Of a stretch of 64,000 nucleotides of DNA, positions 46,317 to 55,795 are shown piece by piece. A program made the translations under genes and the position numbers. A model generated the notes under the pieces. The model saw only the letters and a program-made list of their open reading frames with translations. It was not told where the DNA came from and did no database searches. Source of the stretch: Dyella sp. 2HG41-7 (GTDB lineage: Bacteria > Pseudomonadota > Gammaproteobacteria > Xanthomonadales > Rhodanobacteraceae); contig NZ_JAJEJV010000004.1 in assembly GCF_021390675.1 (NCBI RefSeq), forward strand, positions 1,054,001 through 1,118,000. The letters are read 5' to 3'. Every line of letters begins with the position of its first letter. Within the stretch, counting starts at the first letter, position 1.

Positions 46317-46400
46317 CAAACGTTCTCCCCAACGGTTTGTATGTGATGGTGCGGCGTAACCGCGTGTTTAGTTGTTTCTTCGTTCTTGTTTCTTGTTTCT

Positions 46401-49400
46401 CTAAACAAACAAACTGATGTCGAACGCACCTACGTTCGGCAACAGCAGATCTGCACCGGCCAAGGCTTGCGCCTGGCCGACTCCAACCGCTTTCATTCCT
46501 GCAGCGTGAATGCTGGCGATCCCTGCCGCGGCGTCTTCCACGCCAAGACACTCGCTCGGCTCCAAGCCGAGGCCGCTTGCCGCGGCCAGGAAAATCTCGG
46601 GATCGGGTTTTGCGCGACTGATGCGGTTTGCATCCACCACGTAGTCGAACAATTCGGCGATACCGAGCCTTTCCAGCAAAAGGGGTGCATTGCGGCTGGC
46701 CGACGCCAGCGCGGTTTTCAAGCCAGCGCGGCGCACCGATTCGACGGCGTGGCGCGCGCCCGGCAGCAGATTTTCCGGACCGAAATATTCGATCTGCTGC
46801 TTGTAATACTCGTTCTTGCGCGAAGCGAGCGCTTCTTTCTCGTCTTCGGAATACGTGTGCGATGCGTTTTCCAAAATGATGTCGAGCGAAGCGCGGCGAT
46901 CGACGCCTTTGAGCCGCTCGCCGACCGAGTCGTCGAACGGAACGCCGATTTCCGACGCGAGTTTTTTCCATGCGGCGTGATGCACCACCGCCGTGTCGGC
47001 AATCACGCCGTCGAGGTCGAAGATCACGCCCTTGGTCGATGGATGCGCCGACGCTTGCAGCGGCAAGTTGGCCGTGTGGCCTGCATAGAGCAGCAGGCTC
47101 TTGCCGTGATGCATGATTTCCAGCTGCACGCCTTCGGTCAGCGTGTATTCCACGCGATCTTTGTTGACCGAAACGCGAATGTGGTTGTTGCGCCAGTTCA
47201 CGCCGAAGCGGTAGCTGTTCCACGACGCGGGCAAGGTTGGCGAGAAGGACGGCCGACCATCCACCGCGCGCATGCCGCCGAATCCCCATGCCAACGCAAG
47301 CCAGCTGCCGGCCATCGCCGCCATATGCACGCCGTGCGAGGTGTTGCCGTGCAGGTTGTCCAAATCGACGCGCAGCGTATCCAGAAAATATTGATACGCC
47401 TTCTGCGCGTATCCGACTTCGGACGCAACGATGCTGAAGGTCGACGCGGACAGCGTGGAATCGTGCACGGTCACTCCTTCGTAGTAATCGAAGTTGCGCC
47501 GCTTGCTTTCTTTGTCGATGCCGTGGCCGGCAAGCACAAAGGCCTGCAGCACGTCCGCCTGCTTGCACACTTGATGGCGATAGATCGTCAGTGGATGCAG
47601 TTGCAATAACAGCGGACGATGACCGTGCTCGCCGGGGCGTGCGATGGGAAGGCGGGGTTTATCGAGAAAGTCGTCGTCCTGCGGAAAAATGCCCAGCTGC
47701 GGATCGACCGGCAGATACATCGCATCCGCGGCGGCGAGCCATGCGGCAATTTCCTTATCCGACAACTCCAGTGCCGTGGCGATGCGCGCGTACTCGTGCG
47801 GACGTTCGCGCCCCAGTTGCGATGCGATGTCGGCGGCGTAGCGCAGATGCTGTTGCGCCATCAAGTTGGTGTAGTAGTTGTTGTCGACCAGCGCGGTGTA
47901 CTCGTCCGGCCCGGTTACCTGGCAAATGCAGAACGCATGGCCGCGACGTGGGTTGTAGTTGCCCACGTGGTGCCACAGGCGCGCCGTTTCGAACAACATT
48001 TCGGCGCCGCCGCGCACAAAAAAATCCGTATCGCCGGATGCGTCCACATACATGCGAATGGCGAACGCTATCGCCGCATTGATGTGATATTGCGCCGAGC
48101 CGGAAGGAAAATACGCCGAACACTCATCACCGCTGATCGTGCGCCACGCGTACAACGCGCCGGCGGGATGATTCATTTCGCGCGCGTGATTGCGCGCGCG
48201 GTCCAGCGTGCTGATGCGATATTCGAGCATGCTGCGTGCGCGCTCGGGCGAGGTCGCCGCCAGCACCGGTAGAATGAACGCCTCGGCGTCCCAGAAATAG
48301 TGGCCTTCGTAACCTTCGCCGGTCAGGCCTTTGGCGGCGGCGCTGCCGCTGCCGTCGCGCGCGACCGATTGCAGCAAGTGATAGAGGTTGAAGCGCAGCG
48401 CTTGCTCCACGGCGGTGTCGCCGTCGATCTCCAGATCCACTTCGCGCCAGAACGCATCGCAGGCTTTCGCTTGCTCGGCGCGGTGCGTGTCGAAGTCAAC
48501 AGTGAGCGCACGTTCCAGCGTGGTGGCGGCCGCATCGAGCAACGAGGCTTCGGTGTCGCCACCTTCGGGGCGGCTCCACGCATACGCGACGTACTTTTCC
48601 AGCACCACGCTGTCGCCGGGATGCAGCTCGGCGACAAAGTCCTGCTGCACGTCTTCGGCGTCGTCGACGAGGGCGCGCGAGAACGCGAGGTTCGGCTGCG
48701 TCATACGATGCCGTTGCACGCTCGCCAGGCGAATATGACTGCTTTGCGTGCGTTGGCAGATCGACGCGATGGTGCGATCGGCATCGGACGCGGTGACGCT
48801 CAGGCCGCCGCTGATGCGCGCGCCGATACGCGGATCGTCGCCTTGTTCGGCGGCGGTGTTGCTGGCGATCAGTTGGGATTCGAGCGTGATCGGCCCGTGG
48901 TAATCAACGGAGGTGACGCGATAACGGATGCACAACAGGTTAGGGGTGTGCAGGGGAACGATCCGCTCCGCGTCGATCTGCAGGGTGACGCCGGTGGGGG
49001 AGCGCCAGCGCAGGGTTCTTTCCAGACAGCCGGCGCGCAAATCCAGCGCTTGCTCGAACGCCAGCCATTCGCCTTCGCGCAGATAGACCGGCGCCTCGCC
49101 CAAACGCAAGCCGATGCGTACGCCGTCCGGTACCGGGATGCGCGTGTCGGTGGTGCGGGCGAAGCCGGGGAAGCGTTCGTGGTATTCGATCGGCGTGCGT
49201 TCCCATACGCCGGTGAGAAACGTGCCTTGGGTGGGACTGCGATCTTCTTCCAATGCGCCGCGCACGCCGAGTGTGCCGTTGGCCAGCGCGAACAGGCTTT
49301 CGAACTTGGCCAGTTCGAATCCCTTTGGACGCTGAGCATGAACGACCCGCCAGGGATCGGGGGATGCCTGGTATGCCGGTTCCATGGCTACGGCTTGTGC

Positions 49401-49433
49401 ATCGTGGCTGTGCACGCATTCTCCCCTTGGCAT
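46401..49433 (-). CDS. GH65 disaccharide phosphorylase fused to beta-phosphoglucomutase
   Basis: About 1010 residues. Residues 1-790 are a cytoplasmic GH65 phosphorylase: WRTISGDECSAYFPSG and the catalytic acid in VTGPDEYTALVDNNYY (Glu near 505). Residues 800-1010 are a HAD-type beta-phosphoglucomutase: FDLDGVIADT, GVDRRASLDIIL and GVEDAAAG. The fusion would turn an alpha-glucobiose plus phosphate into glucose and beta-glucose 1-phosphate, then glucose 6-phosphate. The SAYF(P)SG loop resembles trehalose and kojibiose phosphorylases more than maltose phosphorylase. The start is uncertain: ATG 49433 or 49385; the frame opens to 49646 but would cross the operator. Confidence 0.88.
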   Translation of the reverse strand: MPRGECVHSHDAQAVAMEPAYQASPDPWRVVHAQRPKGFELAKFESLFALANGTLGVRGALEEDRSPTQGTFLTGVWERTPIEYHERFPGFARTTDTRIPVPDGVRIGLRLGEAPVYLREGEWLAFEQALDLRAGCLERTLRWRSPTGVTLQIDAERIVPLHTPNLLCIRYRVTSVDYHGPITLESQLIASNTAAEQGDDPRIGARISGGLSVTASDADRTIASICQRTQSSHIRLASVQRHRMTQPNLAFSRALVDDAEDVQQDFVAELHPGDSVVLEKYVAYAWSRPEGGDTEASLLDAAATTLERALTVDFDTHRAEQAKACDAFWREVDLEIDGDTAVEQALRFNLYHLLQSVARDGSGSAAAKGLTGEGYEGHYFWDAEAFILPVLAATSPERARSMLEYRISTLDRARNHAREMNHPAGALYAWRTISGDECSAYFPSGSAQYHINAAIAFAIRMYVDASGDTDFFVRGGAEMLFETARLWHHVGNYNPRRGHAFCICQVTGPDEYTALVDNNYYTNLMAQQHLRYAADIASQLGRERPHEYARIATALELSDKEIAAWLAAADAMYLPVDPQLGIFPQDDDFLDKPRLPIARPGEHGHRPLLLQLHPLTIYRHQVCKQADVLQAFVLAGHGIDKESKRRNFDYYEGVTVHDSTLSASTFSIVASEVGYAQKAYQYFLDTLRVDLDNLHGNTSHGVHMAAMAGSWLALAWGFGGMRAVDGRPSFSPTLPASWNSYRFGVNWRNNHIRVSVNKDRVEYTLTEGVQLEIMHHGKSLLLYAGHTANLPLQASAHPSTKGVIFDLDGVIADTAVVHHAAWKKLASEIGVPFDDSVGERLKGVDRRASLDIILENASHTYSEDEKEALASRKNEYYKQQIEYFGPENLLPGARHAVESVRRAGLKTALASASRNAPLLLERLGIAELFDYVVDANRISRAKPDPEIFLAAASGLGLEPSECLGVEDAAAGIASIHAAGMKAVGVGQAQALAGADLLLPNVGAFDISLFV

Positions 49434-49493
49434 CGCTTGGTAGGTCTTTTCATCGGCCGCCTCGGCCTGTGGTGCGCGAGCATAAGATTTCAG

Positions 49494-49521
49494 TGATATC
49501 GATATCAAGATATCGATATCA
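49494..49521. promoter_or_regulatory. Tandem LacI-type palindromic operator
   Basis: Two copies of GATATCGATATC (49495-49506 and 49509-49520), each a perfect palindrome with CG centre, are separated by AA; the whole 28-base block reads as an inverted repeat except for that AA. It lies between the GH65 fusion gene (start 49433) and the divergent LacI gene (start 49667), the expected site for control of both. Confidence 0.7.
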
Positions 49522-49666
49522 TATTCGCAGCGCAGCATGATGCGCCTCGGGGCGTGTCCAAAATGTGGTTGCAAAAGAAACTGTATTGGTGCAATGGACG
49601 CCGCTACGGCACACTTGCCGTGCACGTCGCAACCGTATTGATGCATCCACTTGAGGGGGTCGCCGT

Positions 49667-50680
49667 TTGACGCAGCCCAAGAAGAAACAACCTCTTGCGC
49701 ACCGTCCCAGCCTCACCATGGCGGACCTCGCGGAGCTTGCCGGCGTATCGAAAATCACCGTGTCCAGGGCCTTGAGCGAAAGCCCTTTGGTCAATGCCGA
49801 GACACGGGAACGGGTCCAAGCGCTGGCGCGCAAACATGGCTACAAGTTGAACGTCAGTGCGCGCAACCTGCGTTTGCGCCGCAGCCATACGGTTGCGGTG
49901 ATCGTGGAGATGAAGCCGTCTTCCGAACGCACCATGTGGGATCCATACCCGCTATCGCTGCTCGGTGGTATCTCGCAAGAGCTGACGTCGGCCGGTTACA
50001 GCGTGCTGCTCACCACGCGGCAAGGTGCTTCGAATGCCCCAGTGCAAGCGGCGGACGGTTTGATTTTGCTGGGTCAGGGTGTGCATCAGGACGCCGTACG
50101 CTACTACGACAAGGTCGGGTTGCCGATGGTGGTGTGGGGCGCGGCCGGGCAAGGCGGCGACGACCACATCGTGGTCGGCAGCGATAACCGCCAGGGCGGC
50201 ATCAGCGTGGCGGAGCGTTTTATTTCCATTGGGCGGCGTCATCCGGTTTTTATCGGCAATCCCGATCACCCGGAAATGGCGCAACGCCTGTTCGGATTCG
50301 TCGACGAACTGGCCAAGCACGGCATCAAGCCGCTGCTGATGCGCCGGGCGGACTTTACGTTGGAATCGGGCATCGAAGCCGTGCAGTCGCTGTCCGAACG
50401 CAAAGTGCGTTTCGATGCGATCTTCGCGTGCAGCGACTTGCTCGCCATGGGCGCGATTCGCGCACTGGTGGAACTGGGTCAGTCGGTGCCTAACGATGTT
50501 TCCGTGATCGGCTACGACGATACGCCGCTCGGCGCGAGCTTCCTGCCGCCGTTGAGTACGGTGCGGCAGAACTGGCAGGAAGGCGGCGTTCTGCTTGCGC
50601 GCAAAGTGCTCGCGCAGATACACGGGCAGTCGGTGCAGTCGCAGATGATGGCGACGACCTTGGTGGTCAGATCGACCTGA
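49667..50680 (+). CDS. LacI-family regulator of the glucobiose island
   Basis: A 337-residue LacI/GalR protein with a TTG start at 49667, eight bases after GAGGGGG. The helix-turn-helix is LTMADLAELAGVSKITVSRA and the effector-binding domain runs from TVAVIVEMKPSS to SVIGYDDTPLGASF. It is divergent from the GH65 fusion gene, with the tandem palindrome at 49494 in between, so it is the probable local repressor, released by an imported sugar. It converges with pilS (stops 9 bases apart). Confidence 0.92.
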   Translation: MTQPKKKQPLAHRPSLTMADLAELAGVSKITVSRALSESPLVNAETRERVQALARKHGYKLNVSARNLRLRRSHTVAVIVEMKPSSERTMWDPYPLSLLGGISQELTSAGYSVLLTTRQGASNAPVQAADGLILLGQGVHQDAVRYYDKVGLPMVVWGAAGQGGDDHIVVGSDNRQGGISVAERFISIGRRHPVFIGNPDHPEMAQRLFGFVDELAKHGIKPLLMRRADFTLESGIEAVQSLSERKVRFDAIFACSDLLAMGAIRALVELGQSVPNDVSVIGYDDTPLGASFLPPLSTVRQNWQEGGVLLARKVLAQIHGQSVQSQMMATTLVVRST

Positions 50681-50689
50681 CGGTCGACG

Positions 50690-52309
50690 TCAGGCCGCCG
50701 GTTCGATCCGCACCGGCGGCGTCAGCACCAATCTGAAACAACTGCCGCCACCAGCCACGCGCACGTATTCCAACGCGGCTTGATTGGCTTCCGACATTTG
50801 TCGTGCGAGATAGAGCCCTAAGCCGGTGCCGTATTCGTGCGTGGTGTAGAAGGGTTCGAAAATCTGCGCCGCGACTTTCGGCGCGATACCCGGGCCGCGG
50901 TCGATCACTTCCAGAATCGGTACGCCGTGTTCGCCGTGACGCACCACCACCAGCACGCGCGCCGATTCGCCGGGCATGCGTCCGTAACGCAGCGCGTTTT
51001 GCACCAGATTCCACACCACTTGATGCAATTGCTGCGGATCGGCCACCGCGATCACGGGCGCGGCGCTGTTGTCGATCACGCGCAACGAATCGTTGCCCAG
51101 ATCGTTGCCTTGCTTGTATTCCTCGACAAAACTTTGCGACCAATCGCCGAGATTCAGCGACTCGGGTCGCGATCGCTCGCGTCGCGACAACTGCAAAATA
51201 TTTTCGATGATGTCGTTGAGGCGACTGCAGTGGTTGTTGATGATTTCCACCATGCGCAAATCGGTGGGGCCCATCTCGGTAGACTCGGCCAGCAATTGGG
51301 CGGAGTAGCGAATCGCCGCGAGCGGATTGCGGATCTCGTGGGCGATCGAAGCCGACAGGCGTCCCAGCGATCCGAGTGTGAGTTCTTCGGCGCGGCGCGA
51401 TACCAGCGAGGTGTCGTCCAGAAAAATCAGCACCAGGGAATCGTCGTTCGGCGCAAGGCGACTGAATCGCGGCACCACTTCGGGCATACCGTCGGCCAAT
51501 TGCGTGGCGGTTTCGTCCAGCTTGCCCGAGGTGATCCAGTGATAAAGGCGGCGCGACAATTCCGGCGCGACGCGCCCCAGATCGCGTTGATCGGACGATG
51601 GATTGCCCAGCAGCATCCACGCCGCCTCGTTGATCTGATGGATGCGATTGGCGTCGTCCACCAGCATCACGCCGGTTTTCATGCGCCGGATGATCAGCTC
51701 GTTGACCTGCGACAGGTTGACCAAATCGATGCTGCGCTGCTCGGCCAGCGCTTCGCTGGCGCGCAGTTGGCGACCTAAAACATTACACAGCACCACGATC
51801 GCGAAATAAGCCATGCCGAGCAGGCTCGATTCCAGCAGATCCCGGTCGTCGGTCGCCGCCGCATGCGGCAGCAAAAAAAAGCTGCGCCCCAAGACGCCCA
51901 GGGTCGCGAGCGCCGCAAGAAACAAGGCCAGGCGCAGCGGCAGCAGCAGCGCTCCGGCCGCTAGGTTCATCGCCAGCATCATGGCGATGCCGATGCGGGC
52001 GTCGTTCATGGCGGCGATGGCCAGCACCGCCGCCGCTATATCCACGACCAGGGTGCCCAGAATCCCGAGCCAACCCAGCGACCGGGTCATATGCGTAAGG
52101 GAAACCACCCCGAGGGCGAACAGCAGGTAGCCGGCCGCGACCAGACGGGCGAGCTCGATATTGTCCAGGTGCGGCCAACCCATGCCGGCTGGGGTGAAGG
52201 CCAGGCCGGAATAAACCAGGGCCTGGGCCAGCCTGAAATAATTCAGGAATAAAAGCTCGTGGCGGGTCGTCGTGCTGTTGGGCGAATCGGACATCGCGCG
52301 GCTGGACAC
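50690..52309 (-). CDS. pilS: Membrane sensor histidine kinase PilS
   Basis: A 539-residue kinase; ATG 52294 (MSDSPNSTT) is an alternative start. Six hydrophobic segments cover residues 20-190, as in PilS, then a PAS-like domain (MLVDDANRIHQINEAA), HisKA with the active His in SIAHEIRNPLAAIRY, and HATPase with NLVQNALRYGR and YGTGLGLYLARQM. PilS senses pilin in the inner membrane and phosphorylates PilR. It sits beside sucC, as I recall for other xanthomonads, but its partner pilR lies 15.7 kb away across the sugar island. Confidence 0.85.
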   Translation of the reverse strand: MSSRAMSDSPNSTTTRHELLFLNYFRLAQALVYSGLAFTPAGMGWPHLDNIELARLVAAGYLLFALGVVSLTHMTRSLGWLGILGTLVVDIAAAVLAIAAMNDARIGIAMMLAMNLAAGALLLPLRLALFLAALATLGVLGRSFFLLPHAAATDDRDLLESSLLGMAYFAIVVLCNVLGRQLRASEALAEQRSIDLVNLSQVNELIIRRMKTGVMLVDDANRIHQINEAAWMLLGNPSSDQRDLGRVAPELSRRLYHWITSGKLDETATQLADGMPEVVPRFSRLAPNDDSLVLIFLDDTSLVSRRAEELTLGSLGRLSASIAHEIRNPLAAIRYSAQLLAESTEMGPTDLRMVEIINNHCSRLNDIIENILQLSRRERSRPESLNLGDWSQSFVEEYKQGNDLGNDSLRVIDNSAAPVIAVADPQQLHQVVWNLVQNALRYGRMPGESARVLVVVRHGEHGVPILEVIDRGPGIAPKVAAQIFEPFYTTHEYGTGLGLYLARQMSEANQAALEYVRVAGGGSCFRLVLTPPVRIEPAA

Positions 52310-52472
52310 GGGTTTTGGGCGCTCGGCAGGTGGGTTTGGGTCAGTGTATCGGTAGGAAAGTCTCGCCCGCTATGTAGCCGTTCTCCTTACGCGTCGTGAG
52401 GGTATTTCGGGCCCGCCCCTTTCCATCGCGGCCGGCTTCCGCGAAAATATCGGGCCGTATTGCGCGGTTTTC

Positions 52473-52490
52473 GTCGTGGCGAACCACGAC
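52473..52490 (+). promoter_or_regulatory. Leader hairpin upstream of sucC
   Basis: GTCGTGG-CGAA-CCACGAC is a perfect 7-bp stem with a CGAA loop, 109 bases before sucC. Its function is unknown; it may be a structural part of the sucCD leader. Confidence 0.35.
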
Positions 52491-52540
52491 CGCAGCGCAC
52501 TGCAAGCCGGTAGTGCGTTTCACCGCCGTCCGTCCTCCCA

Positions 52541-52576
52541 AGCTTGTGCTGTCGTTACCGCACAAGCTCGATTTTT
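52541..52576 (+). terminator. Attenuator-like hairpin in the sucCD leader
   Basis: AGCTTGTGC (52541-52549) pairs with GCACAAGCT (52560-52568), followed by CGATTTTT. It has the form of an intrinsic terminator just 22 bases before the sucC start, so it may attenuate sucCD transcription or terminate an upstream leader transcript. Confidence 0.5.
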
Positions 52577-52598
52577 CCCCATTCACTCGAGGTATCGA

Positions 52599-53759
52599 AT
52601 GAATTTCCACGAGTACCAGGCTAAAGAGCTGTTCGCGCAGTACGGCATCGCCGTGCCGCCGGGCAAAGTTGCCAATTCCCCCGACGCCGCCGTCGACGCC
52701 GCCAAGCACCTTGGTGGTTCGCAGTGGATGGTCAAGGCCCAGATCCACGCAGGCGGCCGCGGCAAGGCCGGCGGCGTCAAGTTCTGCAAGAGTCTGGATG
52801 ACGTCCATGCCGCCGCCAAAGGCATGCTGGGCAAGAACATGGAAACCTACCAGTCCGCCGGCCGCGCGCTGCCGGTGAACCTGGTGCTGGTCACCGATGC
52901 CACGAACATCGCCAAAGAGCTGTATCTGTCGATCCTGGTCGACCGCGACAGCAAGGCCGTTACCTTTATCGCCTCCAAGCACGGCGGCGTGGACATTGAA
53001 CAGGTGGCCAAGGAAACGCCGGACGACATCCACACCATCGTGGTCGATTTCGTCGAAGGCCTGCAGCCGTACCAGTGCCGCCAGCTCGGTTTCGCGATGG
53101 ATCTCAACGCGAAGCAGGTAACCCAGCTCACCAAGATCATGCTGGGCCTGTACAAGCTCTTTAACGAGAAAGACCTCTCGCTGGTCGAGCTCAACCCGCT
53201 CGCCATCCTCGAAGACGGCAACCTCGCCGCCCTCGACGGCAAGGTCAACTCCGACGACAACGCCGAGTTCCGCCACGCGGACCTGGCCAAGATGCGCGAC
53301 CTGTCGCAGGAAGACGCCGCCGAAGCGGCCGCCGTGCAGCACAACCTCAACTACGTGACCATGGACGGCAACATCGGCTGTATGGTCAACGGCGCGGGTC
53401 TGGCCATGGCCACCATGGACGTGATCAAGCTGGCGGGCGGCGAGCCGGCCAACTTCCTCGACGTTGGCGGCGGCGCCACCAAAGAGCGCGTCACCGAAGC
53501 GTTCAAGCTGATTCTTTCCTCCGACAAGGTGAAGGCCATCCTGGTCAACATCTTCGGCGGCATCGTTCGCTGCGACCTGATCGCCGAAGGCATCATTGCC
53601 GCGGTGAAGGAAGTGGGCCTGAAGATTCCGGTGGTGGTGCGCCTGCAGGGCACCAACGTGGAGAAGGGCCGCGAGCTGCTGGCCAACTCCGGTCTGGCGA
53701 TCACGCCGGCCGACGATCTCAACGACGCGGCGAAGAAAGCCGTGGCCGCCGCGAAGTGA
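52599..53759 (+). CDS. sucC: Succinyl-CoA synthetase beta subunit
   Basis: SucC with SucD interconverts succinyl-CoA and succinate with substrate-level phosphorylation in the TCA cycle. It has 386 residues from ATG 52599 ([12 protein letters not shown]), after CGAGGTA. The ATP-grasp N-terminal domain includes [16 protein letters not shown], and the C-terminal CoA-ligase domain GGGATKERV and [11 protein letters not shown]. All follow the E. coli pattern. sucD begins 14 bases downstream. Confidence 0.97.
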   Translation: MNFHEYQAKELFAQYGIAVPPGKVANSPDAAVDAAKHLGGSQWMVKAQIHAGGRGKAGGVKFCKSLDDVHAAAKGMLGKNMETYQSAGRALPVNLVLVTDATNIAKELYLSILVDRDSKAVTFIASKHGGVDIEQVAKETPDDIHTIVVDFVEGLQPYQCRQLGFAMDLNAKQVTQLTKIMLGLYKLFNEKDLSLVELNPLAILEDGNLAALDGKVNSDDNAEFRHADLAKMRDLSQEDAAEAAAVQHNLNYVTMDGNIGCMVNGAGLAMATMDVIKLAGGEPANFLDVGGGATKERVTEAFKLILSSDKVKAILVNIFGGIVRCDLIAEGIIAAVKEVGLKIPVVVRLQGTNVEKGRELLANSGLAITPADDLNDAAKKAVAAAK

Positions 53760-53773
53760 GGAGCGAGTAAACC

Positions 53774-54649
53774 ATGAGCGTTTTGGTCAATAAAAACACC
53801 AAGGTGATCGTGCAGGGCTTCACCGGCCAGCAGGGCACCTTCCACGCCGAACAGGCGATCGACTACGGCACCAAAGTTGTCGGCGGCGTGACCCCGGGCA
53901 AGGGCGGCACCGAGCATATCGGTCTGCCGGTTTTCAACAGCGTGTCCGAAGCGGTGGAAGAAACCGGCGCCGACGCGTCGGTGATCTTCGTGCCGCCGCC
54001 GTTCGCCGCCGATTCGATCCTCGAAGCGATCGACGCCGGCGTGCGCGTGATCGTGACGATCACCGAAGGCATTCCGGTGCTCGACATGCTGCGCGTGAAG
54101 AACGTGCTGGCGCAGCATCCGGAAACCGTGCTGATCGGACCGAATTGCCCCGGCATCATCACGCCGGGCGAATGCAAGGTCGGCATCATGCCGGGTCACA
54201 TCCACAAGCCGGGCAAGGTTGGCATCGTGTCGCGCTCCGGCACGCTGACGTACGAAGCCGTGTTCCAGACGACCAACGAAGGCCTGGGTCAGTCCACCTG
54301 TATCGGTATCGGCGGCGACCCGATCAACGGCCTGAACTTCATCGACTGCTTGAAGTTGTTCCAGGACGATCCGCAGACCGAAGGCATCATCATGGTCGGT
54401 GAAATCGGCGGCAGCGCGGAAGAAGAAGCGGCTGAATTCATCGGCGAATACGTCAAGAAGCCGGTGGTGTCGTTCATCGCAGGTGCGTCGGCTCCGGCCG
54501 GCAAGCGCATGGGTCATGCCGGCGCGATCATCTCCGGTGGCAAGGGCACGGCGGCGGCGAAGTTCGCTGCGCTGGAAAAGGCCGGCGTCACCACGGTGAA
54601 GTCGCCGGCGGATCTGGGCAAGACGCTCGCAGGTCTGTTGAAGAAGTAA
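53774..54649 (+). CDS. sucD: Succinyl-CoA synthetase alpha subunit
   Basis: The 291-residue CoA-binding subunit. [15 protein letters not shown] opens the Rossmann CoA domain; the phosphohistidine lies in the C-terminal [14 protein letters not shown]. Length and order follow the family. It is co-transcribed with sucC, with a ribosome site AGGAGCGAG just before ATG 53774, and is followed by a strong terminator. Confidence 0.97.
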   Translation: MSVLVNKNTKVIVQGFTGQQGTFHAEQAIDYGTKVVGGVTPGKGGTEHIGLPVFNSVSEAVEETGADASVIFVPPPFAADSILEAIDAGVRVIVTITEGIPVLDMLRVKNVLAQHPETVLIGPNCPGIITPGECKVGIMPGHIHKPGKVGIVSRSGTLTYEAVFQTTNEGLGQSTCIGIGGDPINGLNFIDCLKLFQDDPQTEGIIMVGEIGGSAEEEAAEFIGEYVKKPVVSFIAGASAPAGKRMGHAGAIISGGKGTAAAKFAALEKAGVTTVKSPADLGKTLAGLLKK

Positions 54650-54670
54650 GTCGTCGTCATCGACGCATGC

Positions 54671-54699
54671 AAAAAGGCCGCGGCAACGCGGCCTTTTTG
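54671..54699 (+). terminator. Terminator after sucD
   Basis: A 12-bp perfect stem, AAAAAGGCCGCG (54671-54682) with CGCGGCCTTTTT (54687-54698), and a GCAA tetraloop. The T-tract is part of the stem. Confidence 0.93.
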
Positions 54700-54817
54700 T
54701 TGGGCGATGTTTCAAGCTTGTAACACTCCACAACGCGCGCCGATATGTCATTCGACAACGCGTGCGTTTCGTGCCAGCGTAAAGCTCCGCGCATGATGGC
54801 ATTGGGGGGTGCTCTGC

Positions 54818-55795
54818 ATGACCGCTTCGTCACGTCCGCCGTTCTTGTATCCGCCCGGCTCGCCGTTGATGCATCCGCCGCTCGCGCTGCAGAAGGCGCG
54901 TCTGTACGGTTTCTGGGTGCCCGGCGATTTAAATGCGTTGCAAAAGAGCATCGATCGCACGCTCAACGATTGCAGTCGCGGCGACATGCACTTCGCTGTG
55001 CTTACGCATTACGTGTTGCTGAGTTTTGCCGAGATCCGCCACGCGCATAGCGCATATCCCGTCGATGTGGTGAAGGGTTGGGGGAAGGAAGTCGACATCG
55101 TTACTTGGGTGATGGTGGGCGCGACCAAGCCGGGCGAGGTGTTGCCGACGTTTTACGCGTATCCGTTGCACATTTGGGTCGACGACGCTATGGCGTTGAT
55201 CAACGGTCGCGAGTTGTACGGCTATCCGAAATACGACTGCTTGTACGCCATGCCGAATCCGGACGAACTGCCCACCACGTTTCGTCTCGCGGCCAAAGGC
55301 TTTCAACCGTTTTCGCCGGAATCCGAATTGGCGATGCATCCCTTGCTCGATCTGGATGCGTTGCCCGGCTTGCTCGATGAGCCCACGAAAGATGTGCTTG
55401 CGTGGCGCGAAGGGTTGGTTGCGGCCATGCATGAAACGCCGGGTTTCTGGGATACGCATCCGGCGTGGCGCAAAACCTTCGACAAATGGTTCGAATTTTT
55501 TCCCGGCGTCGATCAGATCTTCCTCAAACAATTTCCCGACGGCACCGGGCATCGCGCGGTGTATCAAGCCATTGTCGCCGCACCGGCCAAAGTCAAAGAA
55601 ATTCGCGCGCTCGCGCTCTTGAGCGGTCGCTACGACATGCGACTGCATCCCTTCGACAGCTTTCCGCTCGATCGAACGCTGGGCTGGAAGGTTGGGTTGC
55701 AGCAAGCGCATTGCGGCTTTCGCATCGATTTCGATTTTGAGGTCGGCGAGGGCGTCGAGTTGGTCGATAACTCCATTCGCAAGGAGCACGATTGA
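54818..55795 (+). CDS. Acetoacetate-decarboxylase-like protein
   Basis: A 325-residue protein of the acetoacetate decarboxylase superfamily. Start ATG 54818, eight bases after GGGGGG; a GTG at 54809 is possible. The family motif NGRELYGYPKYDCLY aligns with the Schiff-base region of ADC: Lys138 matches the catalytic Lys, but the neighbouring second Lys of the clostridial enzyme is Tyr139 here. It is longer than classical ADC (about 245), with extra sequence around residues 180-240 (WREGLVAAMHETPGF). It shares the TGATG junction with the FAD gene. The reaction is unknown; hydrolase-aldolase chemistry is as likely as decarboxylation. Confidence 0.75.
   Translation: MTASSRPPFLYPPGSPLMHPPLALQKARLYGFWVPGDLNALQKSIDRTLNDCSRGDMHFAVLTHYVLLSFAEIRHAHSAYPVDVVKGWGKEVDIVTWVMVGATKPGEVLPTFYAYPLHIWVDDAMALINGRELYGYPKYDCLYAMPNPDELPTTFRLAAKGFQPFSPESELAMHPLLDLDALPGLLDEPTKDVLAWREGLVAAMHETPGFWDTHPAWRKTFDKWFEFFPGVDQIFLKQFPDGTGHRAVYQAIVAAPAKVKEIRALALLSGRYDMRLHPFDSFPLDRTLGWKVGLQQAHCGFRIDFDFEVGEGVELVDNSIRKEHD

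Noticed and set aside
45505-47568. 687-codon minus-strand frame spanning the receptor/GH65 junction
   Set aside because: It crosses two well-supported genes in another frame and shows only low-complexity Arg/Ser/Gly sequence.
49434-49646. N-terminal extension of the GH65 fusion gene up to 49646
   Set aside because: The extra 71 residues have no family similarity and would place the tandem operator palindrome inside the coding region.
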